A stretch of DNA of 13,559 nt. Origin: Geopsychrobacter sp. (GTDB lineage: Bacteria > Desulfobacterota > Desulfuromonadia > Desulfuromonadales > Geopsychrobacteraceae). Below the pieces are notes generated by a model that had not been told where the DNA came from, searched no databases, and saw only the letters and a list, made by a program, of their open reading frames with translations. Shown piece by piece: positions 5,399 to 13,179 of the stretch. The stretch lies in the NCBI GenBank assembly GCA_030620915.1, contig JAUXIR010000009.1:1-13559 (forward strand), read 5' to 3'. Positions within the stretch are counted from its first letter, which is position 1, and each line of letters opens with the position of its first letter. The position numbers and the translations under genes were made by a program.

Positions 5399-7963
5399 CT
5401 ATGCTTGGGCCAACTGAACACCGATGCGGTTACAACCATCATCAAGTAGCCCCTGAATGCCTAATTCGGCAAAATGGTAGGGGGCAAAGATCAATCCACC
5501 CGGCAGGTTTTCAACGATCCGGACCGGGCCGCTGGTTGCCCCGATGCGGCTGGTCAGCTTGACCCGGGCACCATCGACAATCCCGGCAACGGCGGCATCG
5601 GCTGGGCTGACACAGATAACGCCGTGATTTTCGACTTCGAGCGGACCGGAAGACCAGGTTGAGGTCGTACCAAAATGGTAAATCGACTTGCCGCTGACCA
5701 ATTGCAACCCGGTCTCAACTTCTTCAACCTTCGGCGTCTGGTAATGAAAGCCTTTGCGGGCCGGCCGATAGGGTTGCTTGAGACAGGGGCGATTCCGCTC
5801 GTCTCCGACAAAACAGATATCCCCATATAGCGAGCTGAGGCTACTGACCTCGGCCAGAATCTCACTGCGGCTGATACTGACCGGCTGTTTTTGCAGACGA
5901 CCGAAGAGTCCGGCAAGGATCTCCCAATCTTCAAGCGCTTCACCCGGTGAAGCAATCGCCTTCTCCAGCGAGCGCACGCGATGATCCAACGAGGTCACGC
6001 TGCCACCCTTTTCGGCCCATGAGGCGCCGGGGAGGACCACCTTGGCCAGCTTGGTAACCGCGGTTGGCAGGATATCCTGCACCACCAGGAAATTGACCTT
6101 CTCCAGCGCCTTACGCCAGCGGTTGGCGTTGGGGAAGGTGAGTGGATTGGTTGCAGCAAGGTAGAGGAACTTGATCCTGCCGGCCTCGATCCCCTCAAGG
6201 ATGCCGAAGGCGTCAAGACCAGCCTCGGGCAGTTCTGCCTTCCAGACCTTAGCGAAACGCTCACGCGATTCGCTATAGGGCTGGTAGCCAGGCAGATACT
6301 CAGGGCAGACACCCATGTCGAGCATCCCCTGCATGTTGCCTTTTTCATCGAGCGGGAAGATTCCGCCGGCATCACCACCACGCAGCGCACCGCACAGGAT
6401 AGCCAGGTCGGAGATAGCAATCGACTTCTCGTAACCGCGCGCGCTCTTGGTGATTTCAGCACCGAAGATGATCGAAACCGTTTTCGCCGCGCCGAGCATG
6501 TCTGCGGTCTCTTCCATCTGGCTGCGAGTCACGCCGGTTTTGCTGCAGACCGCATCGATATCGATGGCATCGAGGTGAACCTTGAGCTCATCCGGATTCG
6601 CGAGATATTGATTGAGGTAATCGCTATCGAGCAGGTTGCGTTCGTAGAGCAGACGACTGATGCCGTTAGCCAACTCCAGTTCGGTGCCCGGCGTGCAGAT
6701 CAGCGAGACATTGGCAAACTTGCTCAGTTGGACCCTGTGCATGCCGGCAACTATCAGCTTGGCATCATTACGACGACAGGCATTCTGCACCTGCCAGTCG
6801 ACTGCCGGGGCCTCAGCGGTCGGATCAGCCCCGAAGACCAGCACCGCTTCGGACTTACCGATGGCGCTGATCAGGTTGCTGGCACCACGTAATCCGAGTA
6901 CCGATTCGGTCGCTTGCATGGCGCGCAGAGCGCCAAAGCGGGCCTCGGAATCGATATTGTTGCTGCCGAGAGCGACGCGGAACATCTTCTGGAACAGATA
7001 ATTCTCTTCGTTGCTCAAACGCGGCGACCCGAGTCCGGCCAGGGCCTGGGGGCCATCGGTGGCACGAATCGCTGCGACGCCCTCTACGATCTTATCGAAC
7101 GCCTGATCCCAGCTGACGGGTTGCTGCTCGATCAACGGTTGGGTGAGACGCTCGGCGTGATTCACATAGCCATAGCCGAAGGAGCCACCGATGCAGAGGT
7201 TGCCGTTATTTGTGGTTCCCTCGTCATCCGAAGTAATTCGAAAGATTTCATTGCCCTGGGTATTGATGTCGATCTGGCAGTGGCAGGCACAGAGAGTACA
7301 GACCGAGGGGGTCTTGCGCATCGCCCAGGGCCGCGCCTTGAACTTGAAAGGCTTGGAGTTCAGGGTCCCGGTCGGACAAACCGCGACGCAGTTACCGCAG
7401 AATACGCAGTTGAGTGGCTTGCCGTCGACCGTATCGATATAGGCGGCTTCACCCAGGTTATGCACCGCAAGGGCGCTGGCGCCGACCACCTCGTGGCAGA
7501 CCTTGACGCACTTTTCGCACAGAATGCAGCGCGACGGAACCTGCTCAATCAGCGGCCAATTCTTGATATCGGCGTGGTTGAGGTTCTCCCCTTCAAAACG
7601 CTGGGTGTCGACTTCGAGGGCATAGCAGCTGTCCTGTAGATCGCATTCGCCACCGGCATCACAGACCGGACAATCAAGCGGATGATTGACCAACATCAAT
7701 TGCATCACCTGCTGACGAATCTTCTTCAGCTTTTCGGTCTGAGTGGTGACCTGCATGCCTTCAACTACCGGGGTATTACAGGCGGTCATCGGCTTGTCGG
7801 CCCCTTCGATCTCAACCACGCAGACCCGGCAGGCGCCGGTCGGGGAGATCTTCTTCAGAAAACAGAGTGTCGGAATCTTAATCCCGATCTTTTCCGCAGC
7901 GGCAAGGATGGTTGCACCCTTGGTAATCTCTACGTCACGACCATCAATCTTGAGGTTGACCAT
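5399..7963 (-). CDS. sfrA: NADPH oxidoreductase alpha subunit SfrA-like (NuoG/formate-dehydrogenase-like)
   Basis: This 854-residue iron-sulfur and molybdopterin-type subunit pairs with the SfrB-like protein encoded upstream. In Geobacter, SfrAB is a soluble NADPH oxidoreductase first purified as an Fe(III) reductase and later tied to central NADP(H) balance during acetate growth. In order it has a 2Fe-2S domain (Cys34, 45, 48, 62), a His-Cys3 cluster (His94, Cys98, 101, 107), two 4Fe-4S ferredoxin sites (Cys146/149/152/156 and 186/189/192/196), and a molybdopterin-oxidoreductase fold with its own 4Fe-4S motif (Cys222/225/229/257). A molydop-binding C-terminus follows. I do not see the Cys/Sec active-site segment of true formate dehydrogenases, so the large domain may be non-catalytic as in NuoG. 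GGAG lies 5 nt before the ATG. sfrB ends 63 nt upstream and the cupin gene follows after 11 nt. Confidence 0.88.
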   Translation of the reverse strand: MVNLKIDGRDVEITKGATILAAAEKIGIKIPTLCFLKKISPTGACRVCVVEIEGADKPMTACNTPVVEGMQVTTQTEKLKKIRQQVMQLMLVNHPLDCPVCDAGGECDLQDSCYALEVDTQRFEGENLNHADIKNWPLIEQVPSRCILCEKCVKVCHEVVGASALAVHNLGEAAYIDTVDGKPLNCVFCGNCVAVCPTGTLNSKPFKFKARPWAMRKTPSVCTLCACHCQIDINTQGNEIFRITSDDEGTTNNGNLCIGGSFGYGYVNHAERLTQPLIEQQPVSWDQAFDKIVEGVAAIRATDGPQALAGLGSPRLSNEENYLFQKMFRVALGSNNIDSEARFGALRAMQATESVLGLRGASNLISAIGKSEAVLVFGADPTAEAPAVDWQVQNACRRNDAKLIVAGMHRVQLSKFANVSLICTPGTELELANGISRLLYERNLLDSDYLNQYLANPDELKVHLDAIDIDAVCSKTGVTRSQMEETADMLGAAKTVSIIFGAEITKSARGYEKSIAISDLAILCGALRGGDAGGIFPLDEKGNMQGMLDMGVCPEYLPGYQPYSESRERFAKVWKAELPEAGLDAFGILEGIEAGRIKFLYLAATNPLTFPNANRWRKALEKVNFLVVQDILPTAVTKLAKVVLPGASWAEKGGSVTSLDHRVRSLEKAIASPGEALEDWEILAGLFGRLQKQPVSISRSEILAEVSSLSSLYGDICFVGDERNRPCLKQPYRPARKGFHYQTPKVEEVETGLQLVSGKSIYHFGTTSTWSSGPLEVENHGVICVSPADAAVAGIVDGARVKLTSRIGATSGPVRIVENLPGGLIFAPYHFAELGIQGLLDDGCNRIGVQLAQA

Positions 7964-8026
7964 GATTTCTCCACATCAGGCAATCGGTCGGGATTTTATC
8001 CGTCCTCAGCCCTGGTTTATGTCGTT

Positions 8027-9982
8027 TCAACCGACGGCGATCATGCCGACCCGATAACAGCGCAGACAGCGCTCGGCCTCGGTCACGGCCTGACTCTCAG
8101 GCATTGCCAGTTCGATTTCATCATAGGTTTTCGCGCGCTCGATACCATTGACCTTCGGCTGGTGCTCGCGATGCAGACCACCGAAGAGGCCGGTCTCCTC
8201 GTGCTTATCGAACACACCGAGTTCGGCGATCAGATCTTCCATGGCATCGGCATCGTCCCGATAGGCCTTGCCTTCGGTCAGCCAACGCGACATCGCGAGT
8301 GCGGCACGCCGCGCCTGTCCAACCGCAGCGACAACCGTCATCGGACCGATCTCGCAATCACCGGCAGCGAAGACCCCTTCACTGTCGGTCATCAGCACGC
8401 CACCCTTGGTGACGATGGTGCTCCAGCGAGTGGTCTCGATCCCCAACTCATCCTGTTCGAGGAAGCTGAGGTCGGGATCCTGGCCGATCGCCGGGATAAC
8501 CATGTCGCAGGGGATAATATATTCACTACCGGGAACCGGTGCCGGGCGACGGCGACCCGATTCATCCGGCTCGCCGAGTTCCATCACCACCACCTCAACC
8601 CCGATGATCTTGCCATTTTCATGCACCAGCTTGGTCGGGTTACGCAGGAACTCGAACTGTACGCCTTCTTCATCGGCGTCATCGACTTCGTATGATTCGG
8701 CCGGCATCTCTTTACGTGTCCGGCGATAGATGAGAATCGAATCCTCGGCACCTTCACGCAGGGCAACCCGTACGCAGTCAATGGCGGTATTGCCACCACC
8801 GACGACGATCACCCGTTTACCGGTTTCGATCGGCTGACCCAGGGCGACGGTCCGCAGATAGTTGATGCCACCCGCGGAGAAGCCTTCATAGCCTTCGTCT
8901 TCACCCTCGACGCCCATCGGCTTGGAACGGAAAGCACCGACGCCAAGGAACACGGCATCGTATTTTGCCTTGAGCTCTTTCAGCGAGACATCGACGCCCA
9001 GTTTGGTGTTGTAATGGATCTCGACCCCGAGCCCCTCGACCACCTCATACTCGCGGCGCAACAGCTCACGCGGCATCCGATAATCGGGGATCCCGACGGC
9101 GACCGTGCCACCCGGTTCGGGGAGCATATCGAGAACCGTGACCTTGAAACCATCGAGGGCCAGATAGTAGGCGGCGGAGATACCGGCCGGGCCACCACCG
9201 ACAACGCAGATGGTCTTGCCTTTGGCCGGGGCCGGTTTCATCGGCGGCTGCTTGTGATGCATCCACTCATGATCGGCAGCGACCCGCTTGAGGACCATGA
9301 TACTGATCGGCTCATCGACCAGGGCACGGCGGCAGGCCGTCTCACAGGGGTGCGGACAGACGCGACCACAGACCGCCGGGAGCGGCATGTTGCGCCGAAT
9401 GACATCGAGAGACTCATCGAAACGGCGATCCTTGATCTCTTCAATGTAGGCCGGGATATCGATATGCGCCGGACAGCGATCCATGCAGGGTGCCGTCAGC
9501 TTATCGGTGTAGCGCAGACCAATGGTCGAGGTCTTTTCACCACGGGCATAGGCCAGGTAATCCTCACGGAAGTAGCGGATGGTATCGAACACCGGAATGG
9601 CGGAGGTCATGCACAGAGTACACTTGCAGCTCTCCAGCAGCAGGGCCAGATCTTCGATGGTCTGCAGATCTTCTTCCTGACCGTGACCGGCAAGAATCCT
9701 CGCCAGGGTATCCTGCAGGACCCGAGTCCCTTTTTTACCGGGGGTGCACTTGCCGCAGCAGTACTTCTCTTGCACCCGCTTCATGTACTCGGCAGCCATG
9801 GCGACAACATCGACCTGCTTATCGAGCAGGATTATGCCGTCCCAACCGATAAAAGCCTTGACCTCACCATCTTCTAAATATTGGGCAGGGAGTTTAATCT
9901 TCAACTCGCTCAAGGCCTGTGGCTGCCCCTTACGGTTGTCGACAATCTCTCTCCCCCAGCTGGAAAAAATCACCTCTGCCAA
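8027..9982 (-). CDS. sfrB: NADPH oxidoreductase beta subunit SfrB-like (NuoF-like/GltD-like flavoprotein)
   Basis: This 651-residue subunit is expected to bind FAD and NAD(P)H and pass electrons to SfrA. The N-terminus resembles the NuoF 4Fe-4S region (CCGKCTPG at 75-82, then CKCTLC at 119-124). Next comes a GltD-like Fe-S domain (CMDRC 166-170; Cys205, 209, 213, 217). Two dinucleotide-binding folds follow (GGGPAG 262-267 for FAD, GGGNTA 395-400 for NAD(P)H), then the FAD closing motif GVFAAGDCE and a late CLRC pair. The start codon is TTG (complement of 9980-9982), supported by AGGAGG at 9988-9993 with 5-nt spacing and by the NuoF-like N-terminus. The leader carries a strong hairpin. Alternative names would be an NADH-dependent glutamate-synthase-like beta subunit; the partner gene and order favour SfrB. 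Confidence 0.88.
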   Translation of the reverse strand: MAEVIFSSWGREIVDNRKGQPQALSELKIKLPAQYLEDGEVKAFIGWDGIILLDKQVDVVAMAAEYMKRVQEKYCCGKCTPGKKGTRVLQDTLARILAGHGQEEDLQTIEDLALLLESCKCTLCMTSAIPVFDTIRYFREDYLAYARGEKTSTIGLRYTDKLTAPCMDRCPAHIDIPAYIEEIKDRRFDESLDVIRRNMPLPAVCGRVCPHPCETACRRALVDEPISIMVLKRVAADHEWMHHKQPPMKPAPAKGKTICVVGGGPAGISAAYYLALDGFKVTVLDMLPEPGGTVAVGIPDYRMPRELLRREYEVVEGLGVEIHYNTKLGVDVSLKELKAKYDAVFLGVGAFRSKPMGVEGEDEGYEGFSAGGINYLRTVALGQPIETGKRVIVVGGGNTAIDCVRVALREGAEDSILIYRRTRKEMPAESYEVDDADEEGVQFEFLRNPTKLVHENGKIIGVEVVVMELGEPDESGRRRPAPVPGSEYIIPCDMVIPAIGQDPDLSFLEQDELGIETTRWSTIVTKGGVLMTDSEGVFAAGDCEIGPMTVVAAVGQARRAALAMSRWLTEGKAYRDDADAMEDLIAELGVFDKHEETGLFGGLHREHQPKVNGIERAKTYDEIELAMPESQAVTEAERCLRCYRVGMIAVG

Positions 9983-9987
9983 ACTGG

Positions 9988-9993
9988 CCTCCT
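9988..9993 (-). promoter_or_regulatory. sfrB ribosome-binding site deciding a TTG start
   Basis: Read on the minus strand this is AGGAGG, 5 nt before TTG 9982-9980. No ATG or GTG is better placed. Confidence 0.75.
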
Positions 9994-10002
9994 GTAACCT
10001 GC

Positions 10003-10030
10003 TTCGACCTCCCGAAAAAAGGAGGTCGAA
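10003..10030 (-). promoter_or_regulatory. Hairpin in the sfrB leader
   Basis: A perfect 10-bp stem (TTCGACCTCC 10003-10012 with GGAGGTCGAA 10021-10030) encloses an 8-nt loop and lies 9 nt upstream of the sfrB ribosome-binding site. No T-run follows the stem on either strand, so it is not a terminator. On the minus-strand RNA the 5' arm contains CCTCCT, which could pair either within this stem or with the AGGAGG ribosome-binding site. A second short dyad (CCCCTT 10033-10038 with AAGGGG 10041-10046) lies just upstream. The role is unknown. Confidence 0.5.
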
Positions 10031-10046
10031 AACCCCTTAAAAGGGG

Positions 10047-10216
10047 ATAATTGCTCGCTGAATGATCGGCTTACGGTACCCGAAAATCGTATACAGTATG
10101 CAGGTAGATACCACAGACAGCAAAGCAAAATCAAGGCCATTTTTCCCCTTGCATGCCTCACGAATATGAGTTTAACAGTCTGAAAACAGGAAGTTTTTTA
10201 ATAGATATTTAAAATT
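10047..10216. other. Intergenic region upstream of sfrB
   Basis: No gene is supported between the lipoprotein stop and the sfrB leader. On the minus strand there is an AT-rich stretch with overlapping dyads around 10087-10112 (ATAC-T-GTAT, and GTAT-N8-ATAC), which could be part of the sfrB promoter or an operator. I cannot assign confident -35/-10 boxes. There is no clear terminator after the lipoprotein gene. Confidence 0.3.
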
Positions 10217-10630
10217 TCACGGAAAAGCCGGCGGCGCTCCCTGCACCTGCCATGTCCCGCGCTGTTTGGTATCAACCGGAATCAGGACCCAGTCGATTTT
10301 CCACACCCAGTCCTTCACTCGGGTCGAAGGGAGCATGTAATACTTGAGGGTCAACTCGCTCTCGGCAGTCCCCATCTTTTTATTGAGACGACTGTATTGA
10401 TATTCAGCATCAACAATATGTAAATCCTCGGAGCCATTGAAACTGGCGAGCAGTTGCTGTCGAGACCCGTCTTGCAGATATGCGGCCGCCCCGTGAAAGT
10501 CCTGCCAGCGCATCGCCTGCAGAAAATCCTTACTCATTGCCTGGTATCCCGGGCCGAGATCGATGTTCCTGGGACAACCACTCAGTAAAAAAGGGAGTAT
10601 AAATACTGACAGTAAAAAATACTTGTTCAC
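10217..10630 (-). CDS. Small hypothetical lipoprotein
   Basis: I do not recognise the family. The 137-residue protein has a lipoprotein signal peptide: hydrophobic residues 4-16, lipobox LLSGC, acylated Cys19. The mature part has an early helical region (MSKDFLQAMRWQDFHGAAAYL) followed by a likely beta-rich part (Tyr/Trp-rich, ending VKDWVWKIDWVLIPV). This pattern is common in periplasmic NTF2-like or DUF4878-like folds, but that is only a guess. The start is GTG (complement of 10628-10630) with AGGAG at 10638-10642, 7 nt upstream. It is divergent from the glutaredoxin gene and 234 nt upstream of sfrB in the same direction. Confidence 0.8.
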   Translation of the reverse strand: MNKYFLLSVFILPFLLSGCPRNIDLGPGYQAMSKDFLQAMRWQDFHGAAAYLQDGSRQQLLASFNGSEDLHIVDAEYQYSRLNKKMGTAESELTLKYYMLPSTRVKDWVWKIDWVLIPVDTKQRGTWQVQGAPPAFP

Positions 10631-10693
10631 CCTGTTTCTCCTCTTGAAGCACTGGTTTCAGACAGTTAGCCTCAACATCAAATACCGAAAATC

Positions 10694-10722
10694 TTTTTAT
10701 GTTTAATCCTTGTTGCAGACAA
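10694..10722 (-). promoter_or_regulatory. Candidate promoter of the lipoprotein gene
   Basis: On the minus strand TTGTCT (10722-10717) and TAAAAA (10699-10694) are 17 nt apart, a weak sigma-70 match. The dyad CTTGT-TGCAG-ACAAG (10709-10723) overlaps the -35 and could be an operator. Confidence 0.3.
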
Positions 10723-10814
10723 GATCTTTTCGGCTAGACTTGCCTCCTGCACCGAATTTGCAACCCGTGATAGCATGGACATTTATACCTAGAGTCCGGC
10801 AGGGAGTCAAAACC

Positions 10815-11072
10815 ATGCAACAGACTGAGATCTACACCAAAGATTACTGCGCCTATTGCCAGCGCGCCAAGAAACTCCTGAATATCAAGGGGATCTCTTT
10901 TGTCGAGCACGATGTCACCCGGGATAACGAGCTTGAAAATCAAATGCGCCAACGGGCCGGACGTCATACCGTGCCGCAGATATTCATTGATGATCGGCAT
11001 ATCGGCGGCTGCGATGATCTTTTTGCCCTTGATGAACAGGGGGAGCTCGACGCTCTGCTCCAGCAGGCCTAA
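10815..11072 (+). CDS. grxC: Glutaredoxin (GrxC type)
   Basis: This 85-residue cytoplasmic thiol oxidoreductase reduces disulfides or glutathionylated proteins with glutathione or a similar low-molecular-weight thiol. It has one thioredoxin fold with the dithiol active site CAYC (Cys12 and Cys15; commonly CPYC in the family), the cis-proline motif TVPQIFI (52-58), and GGCDDL (64-69), all typical of class-I glutaredoxins. I chose ATG 10815 because AGGGAG (10801-10806) lies 8 nt upstream and the protein then has the usual length. An open frame extends back to 10710 but codes for nothing family-like. It stands alone, divergent from the lipoprotein gene. TTGCAA at 10758-10763 may be its -35 box, but the -10 is unclear. 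Confidence 0.93.
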   Translation: MQQTEIYTKDYCAYCQRAKKLLNIKGISFVEHDVTRDNELENQMRQRAGRHTVPQIFIDDRHIGGCDDLFALDEQGELDALLQQA

Positions 11073-11098
11073 CATTTTCCCTTATTCATTAACGTTTA

Positions 11099-11126
11099 TT
11101 GTTTTATTTCGGGATTGCGTTATAGT
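11099..11126 (+). promoter_or_regulatory. Candidate promoter of the serine protease gene
   Basis: TTGTTT (11099-11104) and TATAGT (11121-11126, 5/6 match to -10) are 16 nt apart. This would give a leader of about 80 nt. No terminator separates it from the glutaredoxin gene, so read-through is also possible. Confidence 0.4.
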
Positions 11127-11214
11127 AGGCGGACAAGCACGCTAAGAAGCAAGGACTCTGAACAACGGCTCCGAACCCGCTCTGCCCAACACCCTAAAAC
11201 GCGAGACCTCAATC

Positions 11215-12552
11215 ATGTATTTTCGGCCCCACCATTGCGCTCTGAGCTTGCTGCTCCTCTTGTTGGTGACTTTCGTCGCTCCCGGCAACCTCTTAGCCGA
11301 CGAACGGATCAGTCGGCCGGCATACCTGAGCATTTCACTCGACCCGCAGCTCTACGACTCCAATCTCTGGGAAACCTCGTACCAGGAAACCCTGGACCAG
11401 TTTTACACCACTGAAACCGAGGATTTTGGCTACGGTCTCGCTGAGGGGTTGGGAAAAACCGTTATCCGCGGCCCAATCAAGGTCTTGCCGGGCTATCGCG
11501 TCGAAGACCAGAAGAGTTTTCGTCAGGATGGCGAGCCCGACTCATTCCTGCTGACCATCGACCTGCGCTACACATACGGCCTCGGAAACGGCAGCCCATT
11601 GGCCGCAATGGTGACTTTTGGCACCTGCTTTCTCGCTTCTCCGCTTAAGATGTTCAGCTACACTGCGGATCTGGAAGGGCATGTCGTTGTCTACTATGTC
11701 GACAAAGACCGAAAAAAAATCCGCGTGCTCGAAAAAGATTACACCAGCGAAAGTGTCCGGAAAGGCAATTTTTTCGACGCGCAGGAGATGGCACAAGAGG
11801 TCAAATGGATCCGCCAGTTGACGCGCGACACCCTGGCCGACATGAGCCGCCAGATCCTGGCCGAACTCCCCTTGCAGCTCCTGCAGCGCTCCTGGCGTAA
11901 GGTCGCCGACGAATTGAATCGGACCCTGGTGGGCAAACGCTCACCTCTCGTCACCCAGCGTAAGGCGCGTAAGTCTGCGCGTAATTTGGTAAAAAAGAAA
12001 CTGGCCCTGCCCGAGATGATCCGCAAGGTCAGTCCCGGAATCTTTAAGGTTCTGACCGAGAGGAGTACCGGCAGCGGTTTCATTATCTCAGACCGTGGTT
12101 ATGCCGTAACCAGCCTGCATGTCGTAGAAGGCGCCGAAGAGATCAAGCTCCAGTTTCTGCGAGGGGGCACCTTGAAGGCGAGACTGATCCTGAGTGATTC
12201 GAAACTCGATATTGCAGTCCTCGCCGTCCCGCCGGAGAACCTGACTCCGCTGCAGCTCGGAGAATCATCCGCAGCAAACGTCGGTGATGCCATGGTCGCC
12301 ATCGGCTACGGCGAGGATATTGGATTGTCGGTGGTTCCGACCACCATTACCCGCGTTGAAGAGTATCGGGGCACACCGCTCTTGCGCATCGATACCGAAC
12401 TCGGCGCCGGCAATTCGGGAGGACCACTGCTGGACAGCTTCGGCAGGGTCACTGCCATCAATATCCGTCGTGCGGATGGCCAGCGGGAGAAAATCTCCTT
12501 CGCTATCCCGATCGACGAGGCCAAACGCTTCTTCAGTCACCTGCTCAATTAA
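11215..12552 (+). CDS. Exported trypsin-like serine protease (S1C/HtrA-like) with unknown N-terminal domain, no PDZ
   Basis: This 445-residue protein has a Sec signal peptide (about residues 1-28, LSLLLLLLVTFVAPGNLLA) and so acts in the periplasm or envelope. Residues about 30-250 form a domain I do not recognise. Its beta-rich segments (FLLTIDLRYTYG, LEGHVVVYYVDKD) and later helical part recall secreted lipoprotein-like domains. A basic linker follows, then a chymotrypsin-fold protease with an intact triad: His302 (TSLHVVEG), Asp332 (SKLDIAVLAV) and Ser401 (GAGNSGGPL). HtrA proteins normally carry one or two C-terminal PDZ domains; this one ends right after the protease domain, so the N-terminal domain may do the targeting. 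The ribosome-binding site is weak (GAGA about 8 nt upstream), but the signal peptide supports this start. Confidence 0.87.
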   Translation: MYFRPHHCALSLLLLLLVTFVAPGNLLADERISRPAYLSISLDPQLYDSNLWETSYQETLDQFYTTETEDFGYGLAEGLGKTVIRGPIKVLPGYRVEDQKSFRQDGEPDSFLLTIDLRYTYGLGNGSPLAAMVTFGTCFLASPLKMFSYTADLEGHVVVYYVDKDRKKIRVLEKDYTSESVRKGNFFDAQEMAQEVKWIRQLTRDTLADMSRQILAELPLQLLQRSWRKVADELNRTLVGKRSPLVTQRKARKSARNLVKKKLALPEMIRKVSPGIFKVLTERSTGSGFIISDRGYAVTSLHVVEGAEEIKLQFLRGGTLKARLILSDSKLDIAVLAVPPENLTPLQLGESSAANVGDAMVAIGYGEDIGLSVVPTTITRVEEYRGTPLLRIDTELGAGNSGGPLLDSFGRVTAINIRRADGQREKISFAIPIDEAKRFFSHLLN

Positions 12553-12590
12553 AAAGGAAGAGGCCGCAGAATTAATTCTGCGGCCTCTTC
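12551..12590 (-). terminator. Terminator for the Nudix gene; perfect 34-bp palindrome
   Basis: Bases 12557-12590 form a perfect palindrome of two 17-nt arms. On the minus strand the stem is followed by C and then TTTTT (12555-12551), a proper intrinsic terminator for the Nudix gene. On the plus strand AACCCTC follows instead of a T-run, so termination of the protease transcript is probably weaker. The T-tract overlaps the protease stop codon (12550-12552). Confidence 0.88.
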
Positions 12591-12615
12591 AACCCTCAGT
12601 TCCGCCTGACATTCA

Positions 12616-13179
12616 TCATAACAACGGCGCAAGTCGCTGCAGCAGCTGCTTGAGTATCCCAGCCGTCATCCCCCAGATCACATAGCCATCCAGGGCATAG
12701 AAATCGACCGGCTGACTGCGTCCCTCATGCTGCCAGTCCTCCTGGTGGTAGATCGCCGGGTCGTTCAACCTCGTCAGCGGCAGCTCAATCAGCTCGGCGA
12801 TTTCGCCCGGATCGAGGGCAAAATCAAGCTCTGCCGGCAGCAGGCCGACATGGCAGCTGACCCGATAACCATGAATCGAGTAACAATCATCTAACCGACC
12901 AAGGGGCGCAACCAGTCCGGGGCTCACGCCGATCTCTTCCTGGGTCTCACGTAGCGCCGCAGCCCAATCATCAGTATCTGCAGCATTGATCCCGCCACCG
13001 GGAAAGGAGATTTCACCGGCATGGTGGGACAGATGCTCGGTACGCCGGGTCAGCAGCAGCTGCAGCGCTCCCTCATGCAAACGCAGTGGCACCAGGACAG
13101 CCGCCGCACGCATCCCCTTGAGCGGCAAAGTTTTCGCGGCATGGTTGGCTAGAGCAGCCCTGAGCGTCGCTGCGATCAT
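12616..13179 (-). CDS. Nudix hydrolase, CoA pyrophosphatase type (NudL-like)
   Basis: This family hydrolyses the pyrophosphate bond of coenzyme A and CoA derivatives to 3',5'-ADP and 4'-phosphopantetheine. The 187-residue protein has the family-specific motif [20 protein letters not shown] just before the Nudix box (GG then RETQEEIG at 77-84), with Asp68 near the first acidic position, as in NudL. Length is normal. The ATG (13179-13177) overlaps the rpe stop as ATGA, so translation is likely coupled to rpe. The substrate is inferred from the family; a different CoA thioester or nucleotide is possible. Confidence 0.9.
   Translation of the reverse strand: MIAATLRAALANHAAKTLPLKGMRAAAVLVPLRLHEGALQLLLTRRTEHLSHHAGEISFPGGGINAADTDDWAAALRETQEEIGVSPGLVAPLGRLDDCYSIHGYRVSCHVGLLPAELDFALDPGEIAELIELPLTRLNDPAIYHQEDWQHEGRSQPVDFYALDGYVIWGMTAGILKQLLQRLAPLL

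Noticed and set aside
7682..8695. Long plus-strand open frame (337 codons) opposite sfrA and sfrB
   Set aside because: It runs antisense across two clearly coding genes and their intergenic gap, with no recognisable domain. GC-rich coding DNA often leaves such mirror frames open.
9014..9877. Plus-strand open frame (287 codons) opposite sfrB
   Set aside because: It is fully antisense to a conserved flavoprotein, and its protein shows no family motif.
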